From the NCBI RefSeq assembly GCF_038419845.1, contig NZ_JBCAQT010000003.1, positions 1 to 64,000 of the forward strand: a stretch of 64,000 bases of DNA, read 5' to 3'. The stretch comes from Marinimicrobium sp038419845. Lineage in GTDB: Bacteria > Pseudomonadota > Gammaproteobacteria > Pseudomonadales > Cellvibrionaceae. Position 1 is the first letter of the stretch. Each line of letters starts with the position of its first letter. The notes beneath the pieces are model-generated. The model had not been told where the DNA came from. It saw only the letters and a program-made list of their open reading frames with translations, and did not search any database. A program made the translations under genes and the position numbers. This document shows, in pieces, positions 17,874 to 26,148 of this stretch.

Positions 17874-18555
17874 GGGTGATTTCCTCCGGTGTCAAAGCCC
17901 GGTAGTCGCCGGAGGCCAGGTCGGGGTCGAGTTCAATCCCGGCCACCGACTCCCGGTGCAGGGCGACAACGCGATTGCCCAGGGCGGCGAACATGCGTTT
18001 GACCTGATGATAGCGGCCTTCGTGCAGTGTCAGTCGCGCGCTGTGGGAGTCGATCACTTCCAGTGTGGCCGGGAGAGTGGGGGCGGGATCGTCCCGCAGG
18101 ACCACGCCCTCGGCAAAGCGGGCGGCGGTATCGGCCGCAATCGGGTCGGCGGTGGTCACGCGATAGACTTTGGGGCACTGGCGTCTGGGCGAGGTGATCC
18201 GGTGGTTCCATTGGCCGTCGTCGGTGATCAGCAGCAGCCCGGTGGTGTCTTTATCCAGGCGGCCCACCAACTGCAAATCCGCCACCGCCTCGGGTGGCAG
18301 CAGATCGGTCACGCAGGGCTGGCTGGCGTCGGTGCGGGCACAGACGTACTCGGCCGGCTTGTGCAGCATCCAGTAGCGGGGCCCGGCCGGCGCCAGGGGT
18401 TGCCCATCCAGGCTGACCCGGTCGTCATCCCCAATCTTAATGGAAGCGCTACGCGCGATGTCGTCGTTGACGCTGATGCGCTTCTCGCGCAGGGCGTAGC
18501 CCACCTCCCGGCGTGACAGGGATGAACACTGGCTGACGTACTTATCCAGGCGCAT
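17866..18555 (-). CDS. rsuA: 16S rRNA pseudouridine(516) synthase RsuA
   Basis: 229 residues. An S4 RNA-binding domain (MRLDKYVSQCSSLSRREV) is followed by the catalytic RsuA/RluB fold with GRLDKDTTGLLL, where Asp101 is the catalytic aspartate. HEGRYHQVKRMFAALGN is the conserved C-terminal motif. It converts U516 of 16S rRNA to pseudouridine. Start ATG at 18555. It overlaps rsmC and both act on the small subunit. Length equals that of the E. coli enzyme (231). Confidence 0.88.
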   Translation of the reverse strand: MRLDKYVSQCSSLSRREVGYALREKRISVNDDIARSASIKIGDDDRVSLDGQPLAPAGPRYWMLHKPAEYVCARTDASQPCVTDLLPPEAVADLQLVGRLDKDTTGLLLITDDGQWNHRITSPRRQCPKVYRVTTADPIAADTAARFAEGVVLRDDPAPTLPATLEVIDSHSARLTLHEGRYHQVKRMFAALGNRVVALHRESVAGIELDPDLASGDYRALTPEEITRV

Positions 18556-18591
18556 GGCTAACGGGAGCCGGTGGAAACGGCGGGGCTGGGA

Positions 18592-19440
18592 TCAATGCCC
18601 AATGCTTTTCTCGCCGGAATCCACGGTCTGATAAATCAGGGTGTTGATGGTCATGGGGCCCACGCCGCCGGGAACAGGGGTGTAGGCCGCAACCCGCTCG
18701 GTCAGAGGTCCCAGCTCGATATCGCCGACTTTTTCCGGGTGGAAACCGGCGTCGACCACAACCGCATTGTCCTTGATCCAGTCAGCCTTGATGAATTCGG
18801 GTTTGCCCACCGCACCGATGACAATGTCCGCCTGACCGATCAGCTCGGGCAAGTTTTTGGTGCGCGAATGGCAGATGGTGACGGTGGCGTTGGCGTTGAG
18901 CAGCATCATGGCCATGGGCTTGCCCAGAATCGGGCTGCGGCCCACCACCACGGCGTGTTTTCCTTCCAGCGGAATCTCGTAGGCTTCCAGCAGGCGCATG
19001 ATGCCCTTGGGGGTCGCGCAGCCGTAGGCAGCCTCGCCCATGCTCATGCGGCCGAAGCCCAGGCAGGTCACCCCGTCTACATCCTTCTCCAGGCTGATGG
19101 CATCGAAGCAGAGGCGCTCGTCTACCTGCTCGGGCACCGGATGTTGCAGCAGGATGCCGTGTACATTCGGGTCGTTGTTGAGTTCGTCAATCTTGGCCAG
19201 CAGCTCCTCAGTGGTGGTGCTGGAGGGCAGCTCGACCCGCATGGACTCCATGCCGATGCGTTCACAGGCATTGCCTTTCATTCGGACGTAGGTGGCCGAA
19301 GCGGGATCGTCGCCCACCAGAATGGTGGCCAGGATGGGGGCCTGGCCGCCGCTGCGAGCTTTCAGGTCGGTCACCCGTTGGGCGAGTTCCTGCTCGGTTT
19401 TCTTGGCGAGTGCTTTACCGTCGAGTAGCTGTGCGGGCAT
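18592..19440 (-). CDS. folD: Bifunctional methylenetetrahydrofolate dehydrogenase/cyclohydrolase FolD
   Basis: 282 residues. It interconverts 5,10-methylene-THF and 10-formyl-THF. YVRMKGNACERIGM (about 51-64) carries the catalytic lysine, VDGVTCLGFGRM the substrate site, and VVVGRSPILGKPMAMMLL the NADP site. PVPGGVGPMTINTL closes the protein. Start ATG at 19440. In Pseudomonas folD adjoins a tRNA cluster (from memory). Here the tRNA-His/Arg/Pro cluster lies 6.7 kb away, beyond the glycerol module. Confidence 0.95.
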   Translation of the reverse strand: MPAQLLDGKALAKKTEQELAQRVTDLKARSGGQAPILATILVGDDPASATYVRMKGNACERIGMESMRVELPSSTTTEELLAKIDELNNDPNVHGILLQHPVPEQVDERLCFDAISLEKDVDGVTCLGFGRMSMGEAAYGCATPKGIMRLLEAYEIPLEGKHAVVVGRSPILGKPMAMMLLNANATVTICHSRTKNLPELIGQADIVIGAVGKPEFIKADWIKDNAVVVDAGFHPEKVGDIELGPLTERVAAYTPVPGGVGPMTINTLIYQTVDSGEKSIGH

Positions 19441-19590
19441 GGACCGAATTCCTCGTGCTTGCTGTCAGAAAGAGGTGCCATTGTCCCACAGGGCGGCGAG
19501 GGCGCCAAGCCGCAAGGGCGCGAATCACACTCTCGTGCTTGCCTTTTACAAAGACTGGACAGAAAGGGGTTGGGAGTTTGGGCAAGGGGG

Positions 19591-19614
19591 GGCTGACGGG
19601 GATCGAACCCGCGA
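19591..19614. repeat. Left direct repeat: duplicated 3' end of tRNA-His (candidate att site)
   Basis: GGCTGACGGGG(A)TCGAACCCGCGA matches the tRNA-His 3' end at 26155-26178 in the same orientation, with one mismatch in 24. Only the T arm and acceptor 3' strand are duplicated. The bases to the right do not continue the tRNA. The two copies bracket tpiA to the LacI remnant. Confidence 0.65.
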
Positions 19615-19757
19615 AACGGAACCCATCGAAGGGGAGTGCGTTCCGGCAGATCACGCAAGGATCCATGAGCTGGCCGGCCCCCTTTCATCCACAGGACTGT
19701 GAATGAAGGTTTCCCTGGCGGCGGAAACCTCCGGCCTTCAATAGCTCACGGTACGCG

Positions 19758-20531
19758 TTAGAGGTCGAAATGCGTGCCCGGGTGAGCGGCTTTACAGATT
19801 TCCAGGAAGGCATTGGCCTCCAGCGAAGCTCCGCCAACCAGACCTCCGTCAACGTCCTTTTGAGAGAAAAGGGTTTGGGCATTGGCTGCGTTGACGCTGC
19901 CGCCATAGAGTATGTGAAGTTGATTGGCTATTGCGGCATCGTGCCCGGCTAGAATCCGACGAATCTGTGCATGAACCGCCTGAGCCTGTTCCGGTGTGGC
20001 GGTTTCGCCAGTCCCGATTGCCCATACGGGTTCATAGGCGATCACAGCATTGGCAAAACCCTGTATGCCGACGCGGTCCAGCACTGTCTGTACCTGTGTC
20101 GAAACCACTGACTCGCTTTCGCCGCGTTGACGATGTTCGAGCGTTTCGCCGACGCAGAGCACAGGCGTGAGCTCTGCTTTCAGAACTGCCTCAAACTTGG
20201 CGGTTACCTGGTCATTGCTTTCCTGGCAAAGAAGACGGCGTTCGGAATGGCCCAGCAGAATATAGCGACATCCGAATTCCCGCAGCATTGCTGCAGAGAC
20301 TTCGCCCGTGTAGGCGCCGGCCTCGAAGGCACTGACGTTTTGAGCACCCAGGTTAATCCGGCTCTGTGAGAGGTGGTCGCTCACTTGTGGCAGATAAGGG
20401 AAAGGTGGACAAATGCCCACTTCCAGGTACTCAAGGGTGTCGAGTTTTGTGAGCAGCTGATTGAGAAGCCTGGCATTTTTTTCCAGACTGCCATTCATTT
20501 TCCAGTTTGCTATTACCAGAGGTGCGGGCAT
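19758..20531 (-). CDS. tpiA: Triose-phosphate isomerase
   Basis: 257 residues from ATG 20531, with GGAG 7 bases upstream. A longer in-frame extension to 21011 has no support. Active-site residues are present: Lys11 in ANWKMNG, His95 in LLGHSERR and Glu167 in AYEPVWAIGTG, and the loop ILYGGSVN follows. It interconverts DHAP and glyceraldehyde-3-phosphate. Its place beside glpR, with GlpR-type half-sites upstream, marks it as the glycerol-dedicated copy. A housekeeping tpiA elsewhere is expected but cannot be seen here. Confidence 0.93.
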   Translation of the reverse strand: MPAPLVIANWKMNGSLEKNARLLNQLLTKLDTLEYLEVGICPPFPYLPQVSDHLSQSRINLGAQNVSAFEAGAYTGEVSAAMLREFGCRYILLGHSERRLLCQESNDQVTAKFEAVLKAELTPVLCVGETLEHRQRGESESVVSTQVQTVLDRVGIQGFANAVIAYEPVWAIGTGETATPEQAQAVHAQIRRILAGHDAAIANQLHILYGGSVNAANAQTLFSQKDVDGGLVGGASLEANAFLEICKAAHPGTHFDL

Positions 20532-20865
20532 AGTGGATCTCCGTCGTTGAATCGTTATGCCCCATGTCTTCGAGCGACTTAAGGCCGGAAAGTATCTGGT
20601 AGTAGTTGAGGGTTGGGTTATGTTCGTTTCCGGCACCATGTCACCATAAAACGAACAAAAACAACCATGAACGAAATATATTTTGTGGTTCTCCCTAAGT
20701 TGTTGTTTTTGGCAGGTTAATGCCAGTAAGCGGATAGAGGAGGCCGGCTGGATGCACCGGTTCGGGAGTGCGGTCGGCGGTGGTTGAGAGTGGCCGGGAG
20801 GCGGGCTGAACGAGGTGGAGGTTAGAAGAGATGGAGGTTTACATGGTGTTGGGCAAGAATGGTTT
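20532..20865. other. Intergenic region between tpiA and glpR
   Basis: 334 bases with no convincing gene. Apart from the half-sites it holds an A/T-rich tract (20650-20720) suited to a tpiA promoter and a G-rich purine tract (20735-20850) ending near the glpR stop. No clear terminator was found. Confidence 0.5.
20621..20675. promoter_or_regulatory. GlpR-type half-sites in the tpiA upstream region
   Basis: TGTTCGTTT (20621-20629) and AAACGAACA (20648-20656) form a perfect inverted pair 18 bases apart, with a further AACGAAAT at 20670-20677. The half-site is identical to the pair ahead of glpFK and resembles the enterobacterial GlpR core (TGTTCG). They lie 90-145 bases above the tpiA start. Confidence 0.6.
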
Positions 20866-21579
20866 CTATCCCCACCGGGGGCGCGGCGTCTGTAAAAAAT
20901 GGTCCGTCTGGCTGATGTTGCCGAAGCGAACCATGGCATTGCGTTCGAACTTGGAGTGAGCAGCCGCCAGTAGTACCTGGCGCGAGTTTTCGATGATCGC
21001 CTGCGCCACACGCACTACTCGGTAGTCAAAATCCAAAAGTGAACTTTCTAGATCAATGCTGCTGATGCCGATTATGCCAAAATCCATACGGAACTGTTTG
21101 ATAAAATCCTCGGTGGCTTCCCCGATGACTCCGCTATCCCTGTGCCTGACTTCGCCTCCGGCAATAACGACGGAAAAATCCTCTTTGGCGCCGAGAATCA
21201 TAGCGACATGCAGGTTGTTGGTAACCACCTGTAGGCCTTTATGGCCCAGCAGAGCCTGCGCGATGGTTTCGGTGGTGGTGCCGATGTTGATGAACAGCGA
21301 GGCGCCATCAGGGATCATGCGCACCAGTTCGGCGGCAATCTTTTCCTTGGTTTCCGGGTGCATGATTTTTCGAGTCTGGTAAGCGGTATTGACCGTGCTG
21401 GTCTCCAGGTCTGCACCACCGTGGTGCCGGCGTATTTTCTGCGCTTTCGCAAGGTGGTTCAGGTCGCGACGGATGGTCTGTGGTGTGACCTGGAAGTGAT
21501 CTACCAGCTCGTCAATGGTGACGAAGCCATTCCGGTGTATTTTCTCAAGAATAAGATCTTGTCGCTGGTGTTGTGTCAT
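20866..21579 (-). CDS. glpR: Glycerol-3-phosphate regulon repressor GlpR (DeoR family)
   Basis: 237 residues. The N-terminal DeoR winged helix-turn-helix (about 6-58; FVTIDELVDHFQVTPQTIRRDL) binds DNA. The effector domain contains INIGTTTETIA (about 96-106) and DFGIIGISSID, the sugar-phosphate-isomerase-like pocket that binds glycerol-3-phosphate in GlpR. It is about 15 residues shorter at the C-terminus than E. coli GlpR. It is divergent from glpF'/glpK, with the operator between them, and upstream of tpiA, so it likely represses both directions until glycerol-3-phosphate accumulates. Confidence 0.9.
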   Translation of the reverse strand: MTQHQRQDLILEKIHRNGFVTIDELVDHFQVTPQTIRRDLNHLAKAQKIRRHHGGADLETSTVNTAYQTRKIMHPETKEKIAAELVRMIPDGASLFINIGTTTETIAQALLGHKGLQVVTNNLHVAMILGAKEDFSVVIAGGEVRHRDSGVIGEATEDFIKQFRMDFGIIGISSIDLESSLLDFDYRVVRVAQAIIENSRQVLLAAAHSKFERNAMVRFGNISQTDHFLQTPRPRWG

Positions 21580-21730
21580 TGGCCCTGGTCGCCCTCGTTG
21601 AAAGTGCTCTGGTTAAAGGCATACCGTATTCTTGCCCGGCGTTTTAGTACCACAATAGTATATCAATGCCATGCGGGTTGGGGGAGTTGACTGATCATCG
21701 AGCTCCAAATTTGAAGAAATAGAAAAAATA

Positions 21731-21759
21731 TTGGCAAATTTTTTAAAATGTGCTAAAAC
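21731..21759 (+). promoter_or_regulatory. Sigma-70 promoter for glpF'-glpK-glpD
   Basis: TTGGCA (21731-21736), a 17-base spacer, then TAAAAC (21754-21759). The -10 box is overlapped by the GlpR-type sites, consistent with repression. Confidence 0.55.
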
Positions 21760-21775
21760 GAACAGAAACGAACAT
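21756..21775 (+). promoter_or_regulatory. GlpR operator: two AAACGAACA half-sites in tandem
   Basis: AAACGAACAG is directly repeated as AAACGAACAT with a period of exactly 10 bases, one helical turn, overlapping the -10 box. The same half-site is found in inverted form ahead of tpiA. Confidence 0.6.
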
Positions 21776-21823
21776 AGAGTTCGCGTATGCCGTGAGCAGT
21801 TTCACTTAGGAGAAAACACCACG

Positions 21824-21940
21824 GTGCCTTTTCTGGAGGAACTCTTCGGCACGATGATCCCCATCATTTTTGGTGGCGGCGTCGGCATCCGGCACCCGAG
21901 CAAAAATGAAGAGCGCAGCAGAACGACCCGTAACAGGTAG
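21824..21940 (+). pseudogene. glpF: Glycerol facilitator GlpF remnant (first helix only)
   Basis: A GTG-led frame of 38 codons begins PFLEELFGTMIPIIFGGGVG, the characteristic opening of MIP-family glycerol facilitators (normally around 270 residues). It then runs into GIRHPSKNEERSRTTRNR and stops. AGGAG lies 10 bases upstream, and the preceding codon ACG may be a mutated ATG. The pore helices and both NPA boxes are gone. It occupies the standard glpF place directly ahead of glpK (44 bases). Uptake has presumably passed to the ABC importer. Confidence 0.65.
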
Positions 21941-21984
21941 CCACAACTAACAACCCTTGTCTGACCCAAACGAGGTAACACCCC

Positions 21985-23490
21985 ATGGAAAAACAGTACA
22001 TCCTGTCGTTCGACCAGGGCACTACCAGCTGCCGCGCCATCCTCTTCGACCGCGAGGCGCAGATCGTCGGGGTCGCCCAGAAAGAGTTCACTCAATATTA
22101 CCCAACCCCTGGCTGGGTGGAGCATGACGCCATGGAGATCTGGGGCAGCCAGATGGGGGTGGCCCGCGAGGTGCTGGAGACCCACGGTATCAAGCCCTCC
22201 GAAGTGGCGGCCATCGGCATCACCAACCAGCGCGAGACTACGGTGGTGTGGGATCGTCACACCGGCAAGCCCATCCACAACGCCATCGTCTGGCAGGATC
22301 GGCGTACCGCTCCGCTGTGTGACGAGCTCAAGGCGCGAGGCCTGGAGTATTACATCCGTGAGGCTACCGGCCTGGTGGCGGATGCCTATTTTTCCGGCAC
22401 CAAGATCCGCTGGCTTCTCGACAACGTCGAGGGCGCCCGGGAGAAGGCTGAGCGCGGCGACCTGCTGTTTGGCACTATGGATACCTGGCTGGTATGGAAC
22501 CTGACTCGCGGCGAGCGTCATGTGACCGACTACAGCAACGCCTCGCGGACGCTTCTCTACAATATCCGCACCCTGGAGTGGGACAAGCGCATGCTTGAGG
22601 AGCTAAATGTTCCGGAATCCATGCTTCCTGAGGTCCGCCCCTCCAGCGAGGTCTACGGAACCACGGGGGCCGAGATGTTCGGCGGTGCCCGTGTCCCCAT
22701 CGCTGGCATGGCCGGCGATCAGCAATCTGCCCTGTTCGGGCAGGCTTGCTTCGAGAAGGGGATGGTCAAGAACACCTATGGCACCGGTTGCTTCTTGCTG
22801 ATGAATACCGGCGAGACCCCTGTAACATCGAAGTCCGGCCTGCTGACCACCATCGCCTGGGGCGTGGACGGCAAGGTTTACTACGCTCTGGAGGGCTCCA
22901 TCTTCATCGCCGGGGCGGCCTTGCAGTGGCTGCGCGACGAGATCAAGCTCATCGATTCGGCCGAGGACTCGGAGTACTACGCCAGCAAGGTGGAGGACGC
23001 TGACGGGGTCTACGTGGTGCCGGCCTTCGCCGGGCTGGGCGCGCCCTACTGGGACATGTATGCGCGTGGTGCGATCTTCGGGATCACCCGCGGCACCCGC
23101 AAGGAACACATCATCCGGGCCACGCTGGATTCGCTTGCCTACCAAACCAGGGATGTCATCGATGCGATGCAGGCCGATTCCGAGATCACGATGAAGTCCC
23201 TGCGCGTGGACGGGGGTGCCGTGGCCAACAATGTCATGATGCAGTTCCAGGCGGACATGCTTGGGGTCAACGTCGACCGCCCGCAGGTCACGGAAACCAC
23301 CGCCTTGGGCGCGGCCTATCTGGCCGGCATTGCCGTGAGTCTATGGTCCCAGGAAGAGGTGGTCGGCAAGGGTGTTCTCGAGCGCACCTTCGGGCCCCAG
23401 ATGGACGTCGTCAGCCGCGAGCGCCTCTACAAGCGCTGGAAGAAGGCCGTCCGGCGCACCATGGACTGGGAGCGGGACGAGGAGGAGTGA
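21985..23490 (+). CDS. glpK: Glycerol kinase
   Basis: 501 residues of the FGGY kinase family, converting glycerol to glycerol-3-phosphate with ATP. Glycerol-binding residues align exactly with E. coli GlpK: Arg83 and Glu84 (TNQRET), Tyr135 (DAYF) and Asp245 (AGDQQSAL). The phosphate loop is SFDQGTTSCR (8-17). The ATG at 21985 is preceded by GAGG 9 bases upstream. The third-codon positions are strongly C/G and the style differs from tpiA/glpR next door, suggesting separate acquisition. glpD follows 93 bases later. Confidence 0.97.
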   Translation: MEKQYILSFDQGTTSCRAILFDREAQIVGVAQKEFTQYYPTPGWVEHDAMEIWGSQMGVAREVLETHGIKPSEVAAIGITNQRETTVVWDRHTGKPIHNAIVWQDRRTAPLCDELKARGLEYYIREATGLVADAYFSGTKIRWLLDNVEGAREKAERGDLLFGTMDTWLVWNLTRGERHVTDYSNASRTLLYNIRTLEWDKRMLEELNVPESMLPEVRPSSEVYGTTGAEMFGGARVPIAGMAGDQQSALFGQACFEKGMVKNTYGTGCFLLMNTGETPVTSKSGLLTTIAWGVDGKVYYALEGSIFIAGAALQWLRDEIKLIDSAEDSEYYASKVEDADGVYVVPAFAGLGAPYWDMYARGAIFGITRGTRKEHIIRATLDSLAYQTRDVIDAMQADSEITMKSLRVDGGAVANNVMMQFQADMLGVNVDRPQVTETTALGAAYLAGIAVSLWSQEEVVGKGVLERTFGPQMDVVSRERLYKRWKKAVRRTMDWERDEEE

Positions 23491-23583
23491 TCCTTTCGTT
23501 AGCATTTATTTCCCCGGAGCGCCCGCCAGGATTGTGTCGGTGTCCTCCGGACAGAACCTTATCCACCCATGAAGGGGGTCTTC

Positions 23584-25263
23584 ATGCAATTGCGCGATAG
23601 CAATATCGAGAAACTTTCAAGTGAGATCTTTGATGTCCTGGTTATCGGCGGAGGCATCAACGGCGCTTCAGCGGCCGCCGCTTTGGCCGGCCAAGGCGTC
23701 AAGGTGGGTTTGATCGACCGCGGCGACTTCGCCGGCGAGACCAGCATGCACTCCTCCAATCTGGTATGGGGTGGCATCAAGTACATGGAGAGCTACGACT
23801 TCGCCCTGGTGCGCAAGCTGTGCAAAAGCCGCAATCACCTAATCAAGAGCTTCCCTTCCACGGTCCAGGAGATCCGTTTCCTGACCACCATCGCCAAGGG
23901 ATTTCGCTATCATCCACGCTATCTCTGGGCGGGCAGCTGGCTTTACTGGCTGATGGGCAACGGCTTCACGCGGATTCCTCGCTTCCTGACTCCTTCTGCC
24001 ATCACGGACCGGGAGGTGATCATCGATACCCGGGATTCCATAGGAGGCTTCGAGTACTCCGACGCCTATCTGCACGACAATGACGCCCGTTTCGTCTTCA
24101 ACTTCGTGCGCACCGCGCTAAACTACGGGGCCATGGCGGCCAACTATGTCGAGTCGTTGGGAGCACGGCGTGAAAAGGGTGTCTGGGTCACGCGTGCTCG
24201 CAACGTCATGAATGACGACAACTTTGAGATCCGCTCCAGGGTGTTGATCAACGCTGCGGGCCCCTGGGTCGACCAGCACAATGAATTGACCGGGCAGAAG
24301 GCGGGGCACCAGCACGTCTACTCCAAGGGTATCCATCTGATCGTGCCACGCCTGACCGAGAACAAACGCGTGCTGGCGTTCTTCGCCGACGATGGACGTC
24401 TGTTCTTCGTCATACCCATGGGGCAGCGCACCTGCATCGGTACCACCGATACCCGAGTGGAGAACCCCGAGGTGCATGTCACCGAAGAGGATACCCAGTT
24501 CGTGCTGGACAACATCAACAAGCGTCTGCAGCTGGAGAAGCCGCTGGGCAGGGAGGATATCATTGCCACCCGCTGCGGAGTGCGTCCACTCGCGGTCAAG
24601 GCCCGCGTGGGTGGGGGGCGTGACTTTCTGCAACTCTCGCGCAAGCACGCTATCGATACCGACGACGCCAAGGCCCATATCAGCATCTTCGGCGGCAAGC
24701 TCACCGACTGCCTGAATGTCGGGGAAGAGATCGTCAGGGAAGTGGCGCGGCTCGGGGTCTCGGTGCCCTATCCGGGCTATCGCTGGTACGGCGAACCCTC
24801 GGAATCGGTCAGGATGGAGTTTCTTCATCAGGCTGAACTGATGGGTCTTGACGACATGGCCTCGCCGGAGGCCTCCGAGCCCCTGACCGCCCGCTTGTGG
24901 CGACGTTACGGCACTCACGCTCTCGACATGCTCGAGGAGATCCGTGAGGACCCGCGTCAGGGCGAGCTGCTAATCGAGGGTACCGAGTATCTGCGCTGCG
25001 AACTCGGTCAGGCACAGCGTCGCGAGATGATCACCCGGCTTGAGGACTTTCTGCGTCGTCGTTCGAAGATCTCCTTGATGGTCAGTAACGAAAGGATCCG
25101 TCAGTCCCCGGGGCTGATGGAGGCTTGCGAGATTCTCTTCGGCGATTGGGCTCAGGAACGCTTCGATGAGTACTTCGCCGAGCCCCTCGAGTGGACCACC
25201 GAAAGGCTCAGTCTCGAGGCCGAGGCCGACAATCCTGCTCACTCTGAGTCACTGAACTGGTAG
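23584..25263 (+). CDS. glpD: Aerobic glycerol-3-phosphate dehydrogenase GlpD
   Basis: 559 residues from the ATG at 23584, which has AAGGGGG 5 bases upstream. The ATG at 23569 would place that site inside the gene. The FAD-binding dinucleotide loop VIGGGINGASAA lies at about 23-34, and LVWGGIKYMES and GTTDTRVENPE are typical of the GlpD family. CGVRPLAV and the FGGKLTDCLNVGEE motif lie further on, with a helical C-terminal cap. It oxidises glycerol-3-phosphate to DHAP at the inner membrane, passing electrons to quinone. Codon use matches glpK, so the two likely moved together. A hairpin follows the stop. Confidence 0.95.
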   Translation: MQLRDSNIEKLSSEIFDVLVIGGGINGASAAAALAGQGVKVGLIDRGDFAGETSMHSSNLVWGGIKYMESYDFALVRKLCKSRNHLIKSFPSTVQEIRFLTTIAKGFRYHPRYLWAGSWLYWLMGNGFTRIPRFLTPSAITDREVIIDTRDSIGGFEYSDAYLHDNDARFVFNFVRTALNYGAMAANYVESLGARREKGVWVTRARNVMNDDNFEIRSRVLINAAGPWVDQHNELTGQKAGHQHVYSKGIHLIVPRLTENKRVLAFFADDGRLFFVIPMGQRTCIGTTDTRVENPEVHVTEEDTQFVLDNINKRLQLEKPLGREDIIATRCGVRPLAVKARVGGGRDFLQLSRKHAIDTDDAKAHISIFGGKLTDCLNVGEEIVREVARLGVSVPYPGYRWYGEPSESVRMEFLHQAELMGLDDMASPEASEPLTARLWRRYGTHALDMLEEIREDPRQGELLIEGTEYLRCELGQAQRREMITRLEDFLRRRSKISLMVSNERIRQSPGLMEACEILFGDWAQERFDEYFAEPLEWTTERLSLEAEADNPAHSESLNW

Positions 25264-25289
25264 GGCACGGGGCTGAGGCATACTGAAAA

Positions 25290-25306
25290 CCCGTCGAAAC
25301 GACGGG
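25290..25306 (+). terminator. Hairpin after glpD, possible weak terminator
   Basis: Perfect 7-bp stem CCCGTCG / CGACGGG with an AAA loop, 27 bases after the glpD stop. No T-run follows, so termination would be weak or factor-dependent. Confidence 0.4.
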
Positions 25307-25565
25307 ACGGGGTGTGCACCGGCCTCGCAGCTCGCCTCTACTCGGTAGAGTTCAGCACTTCATTCAAGTGCCGCAGATTCTTTTTCACGTTGACCTCCTT
25401 ACTGGGGGGGGGGATAGCACGAGTTCACCTCGCGCGACTATATCGGGGTACGGCGAGTGCTCAGCACCTGTGGATTCGCTCAGTAGAACCTGTCGATTGC
25501 ATCCATCACGTTCCGGCGCGCGTCTTAATCATTAAGCCGTAGAACCCAGTTGTACTGAAGTGGCC

Positions 25566-25745
25566 TCAGATGGAGTCGCGCATGACCAGTGGGCACTCCA
25601 ATTTAACTGTGCGGTTGGTGTTGGTATCGCCGGGAGACAACAAAAATTCAACTGCCCACTGGCCCATTTCCCGGTGAGGGAGCAGCACTGTGGTGAGGCC
25701 CGGATTCAAATGCTGGGCGACTTCTTGGTCGTCGTCGGCACTGGA
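25566..25745 (-). pseudogene. LacI-family repressor, C-terminal remnant
   Basis: The frame reads DDQEVAQHLNPGLTTVLLPH, then REMGQWAVEFLL, then CPLVMRDSI before the stop. This is the standard tail of LacI/GalR regulators (DD..A..LNP.LTTV...EMG..A...L, then a final LV.R.S strand). Upstream of about 25745 the match disappears in this frame, and no DNA-binding domain is present. Its original target cannot be told. Confidence 0.65.
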
Positions 25746-25878
25746 TAAGAGCAAGTATGCTTGTAGGTCACATCGGCCAGCAGGTATTGCAGCAGGCGCA
25801 AACCGTACTGGGCGCTGGTGAAGTGGTCTAATATATCTGGATACCTTCAAGACGGTTTGGTCTCAGGTAATAAAAGTT

Positions 25879-26118
25879 GTGATGGAGCGGGACGTGGGAA
25901 TCGTTGGGGATCTGGTCAAGCTGGAGAGCCGCTTTCAAGCCCACTACCTAGAAACCAAGGGGCTGACTTGGCGGATCACCAAAAATACTCCTGCCAAGTT
26001 CGGAGAAGATGCGAAAAGTTTACAGTCGCTGGCCGGATGCCCGCCAGGCGACGATGTATCCGTACGAATAGCCCAGCACTGTATATTCGGAAAAGCATTC
26101 GGAAAATGGGTTTTGTAA
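25879..26118 (+). CDS. Unassigned small open frame
   Basis: 79 codons beginning MERDVGIVGDLVKLESRF at its second Met, with no recognised domain and no strong ribosome site. It lies between a gene remnant and a tRNA in decayed DNA. It may be a fragment or a chance frame. Confidence 0.2.
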   Translation: MMERDVGIVGDLVKLESRFQAHYLETKGLTWRITKNTPAKFGEDAKSLQSLAGCPPGDDVSVRIAQHCIFGKAFGKWVL

Positions 26119-26148
26119 GTGAAGGCTAACCCCAAAGCCTAATAAGAG

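Larger units (their letters stand above)
25264..26148. other. Decayed stretch between glpD and tRNA-His
   Basis: 885 bases without an intact gene. It contains the glpD hairpin, a run of eight G at 25407-25414, the LacI-family remnant, and an unassigned open frame at 25879-26118. Lower GC and broken frames mark it as degenerating accessory DNA at the island edge. Confidence 0.55.

Noticed and set aside
19586..19682. Possible functional tRNA on the minus strand (T arm, acceptor-like ends, a 5-bp arm with loop CTTGCGT and a long variable-arm hairpin)
   Set aside because: No proper D arm, mismatched acceptor and no encoded CCA. Only the 3' end matches a tRNA, and it matches tRNA-His specifically, so a duplicated attachment site explains it better.
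19758..21011. 417-residue extended version of TpiA
   Set aside because: The family start MPAPLVIANWK with its own ribosome site is at 20531. The extension covers operator and intergenic DNA and has no homology.
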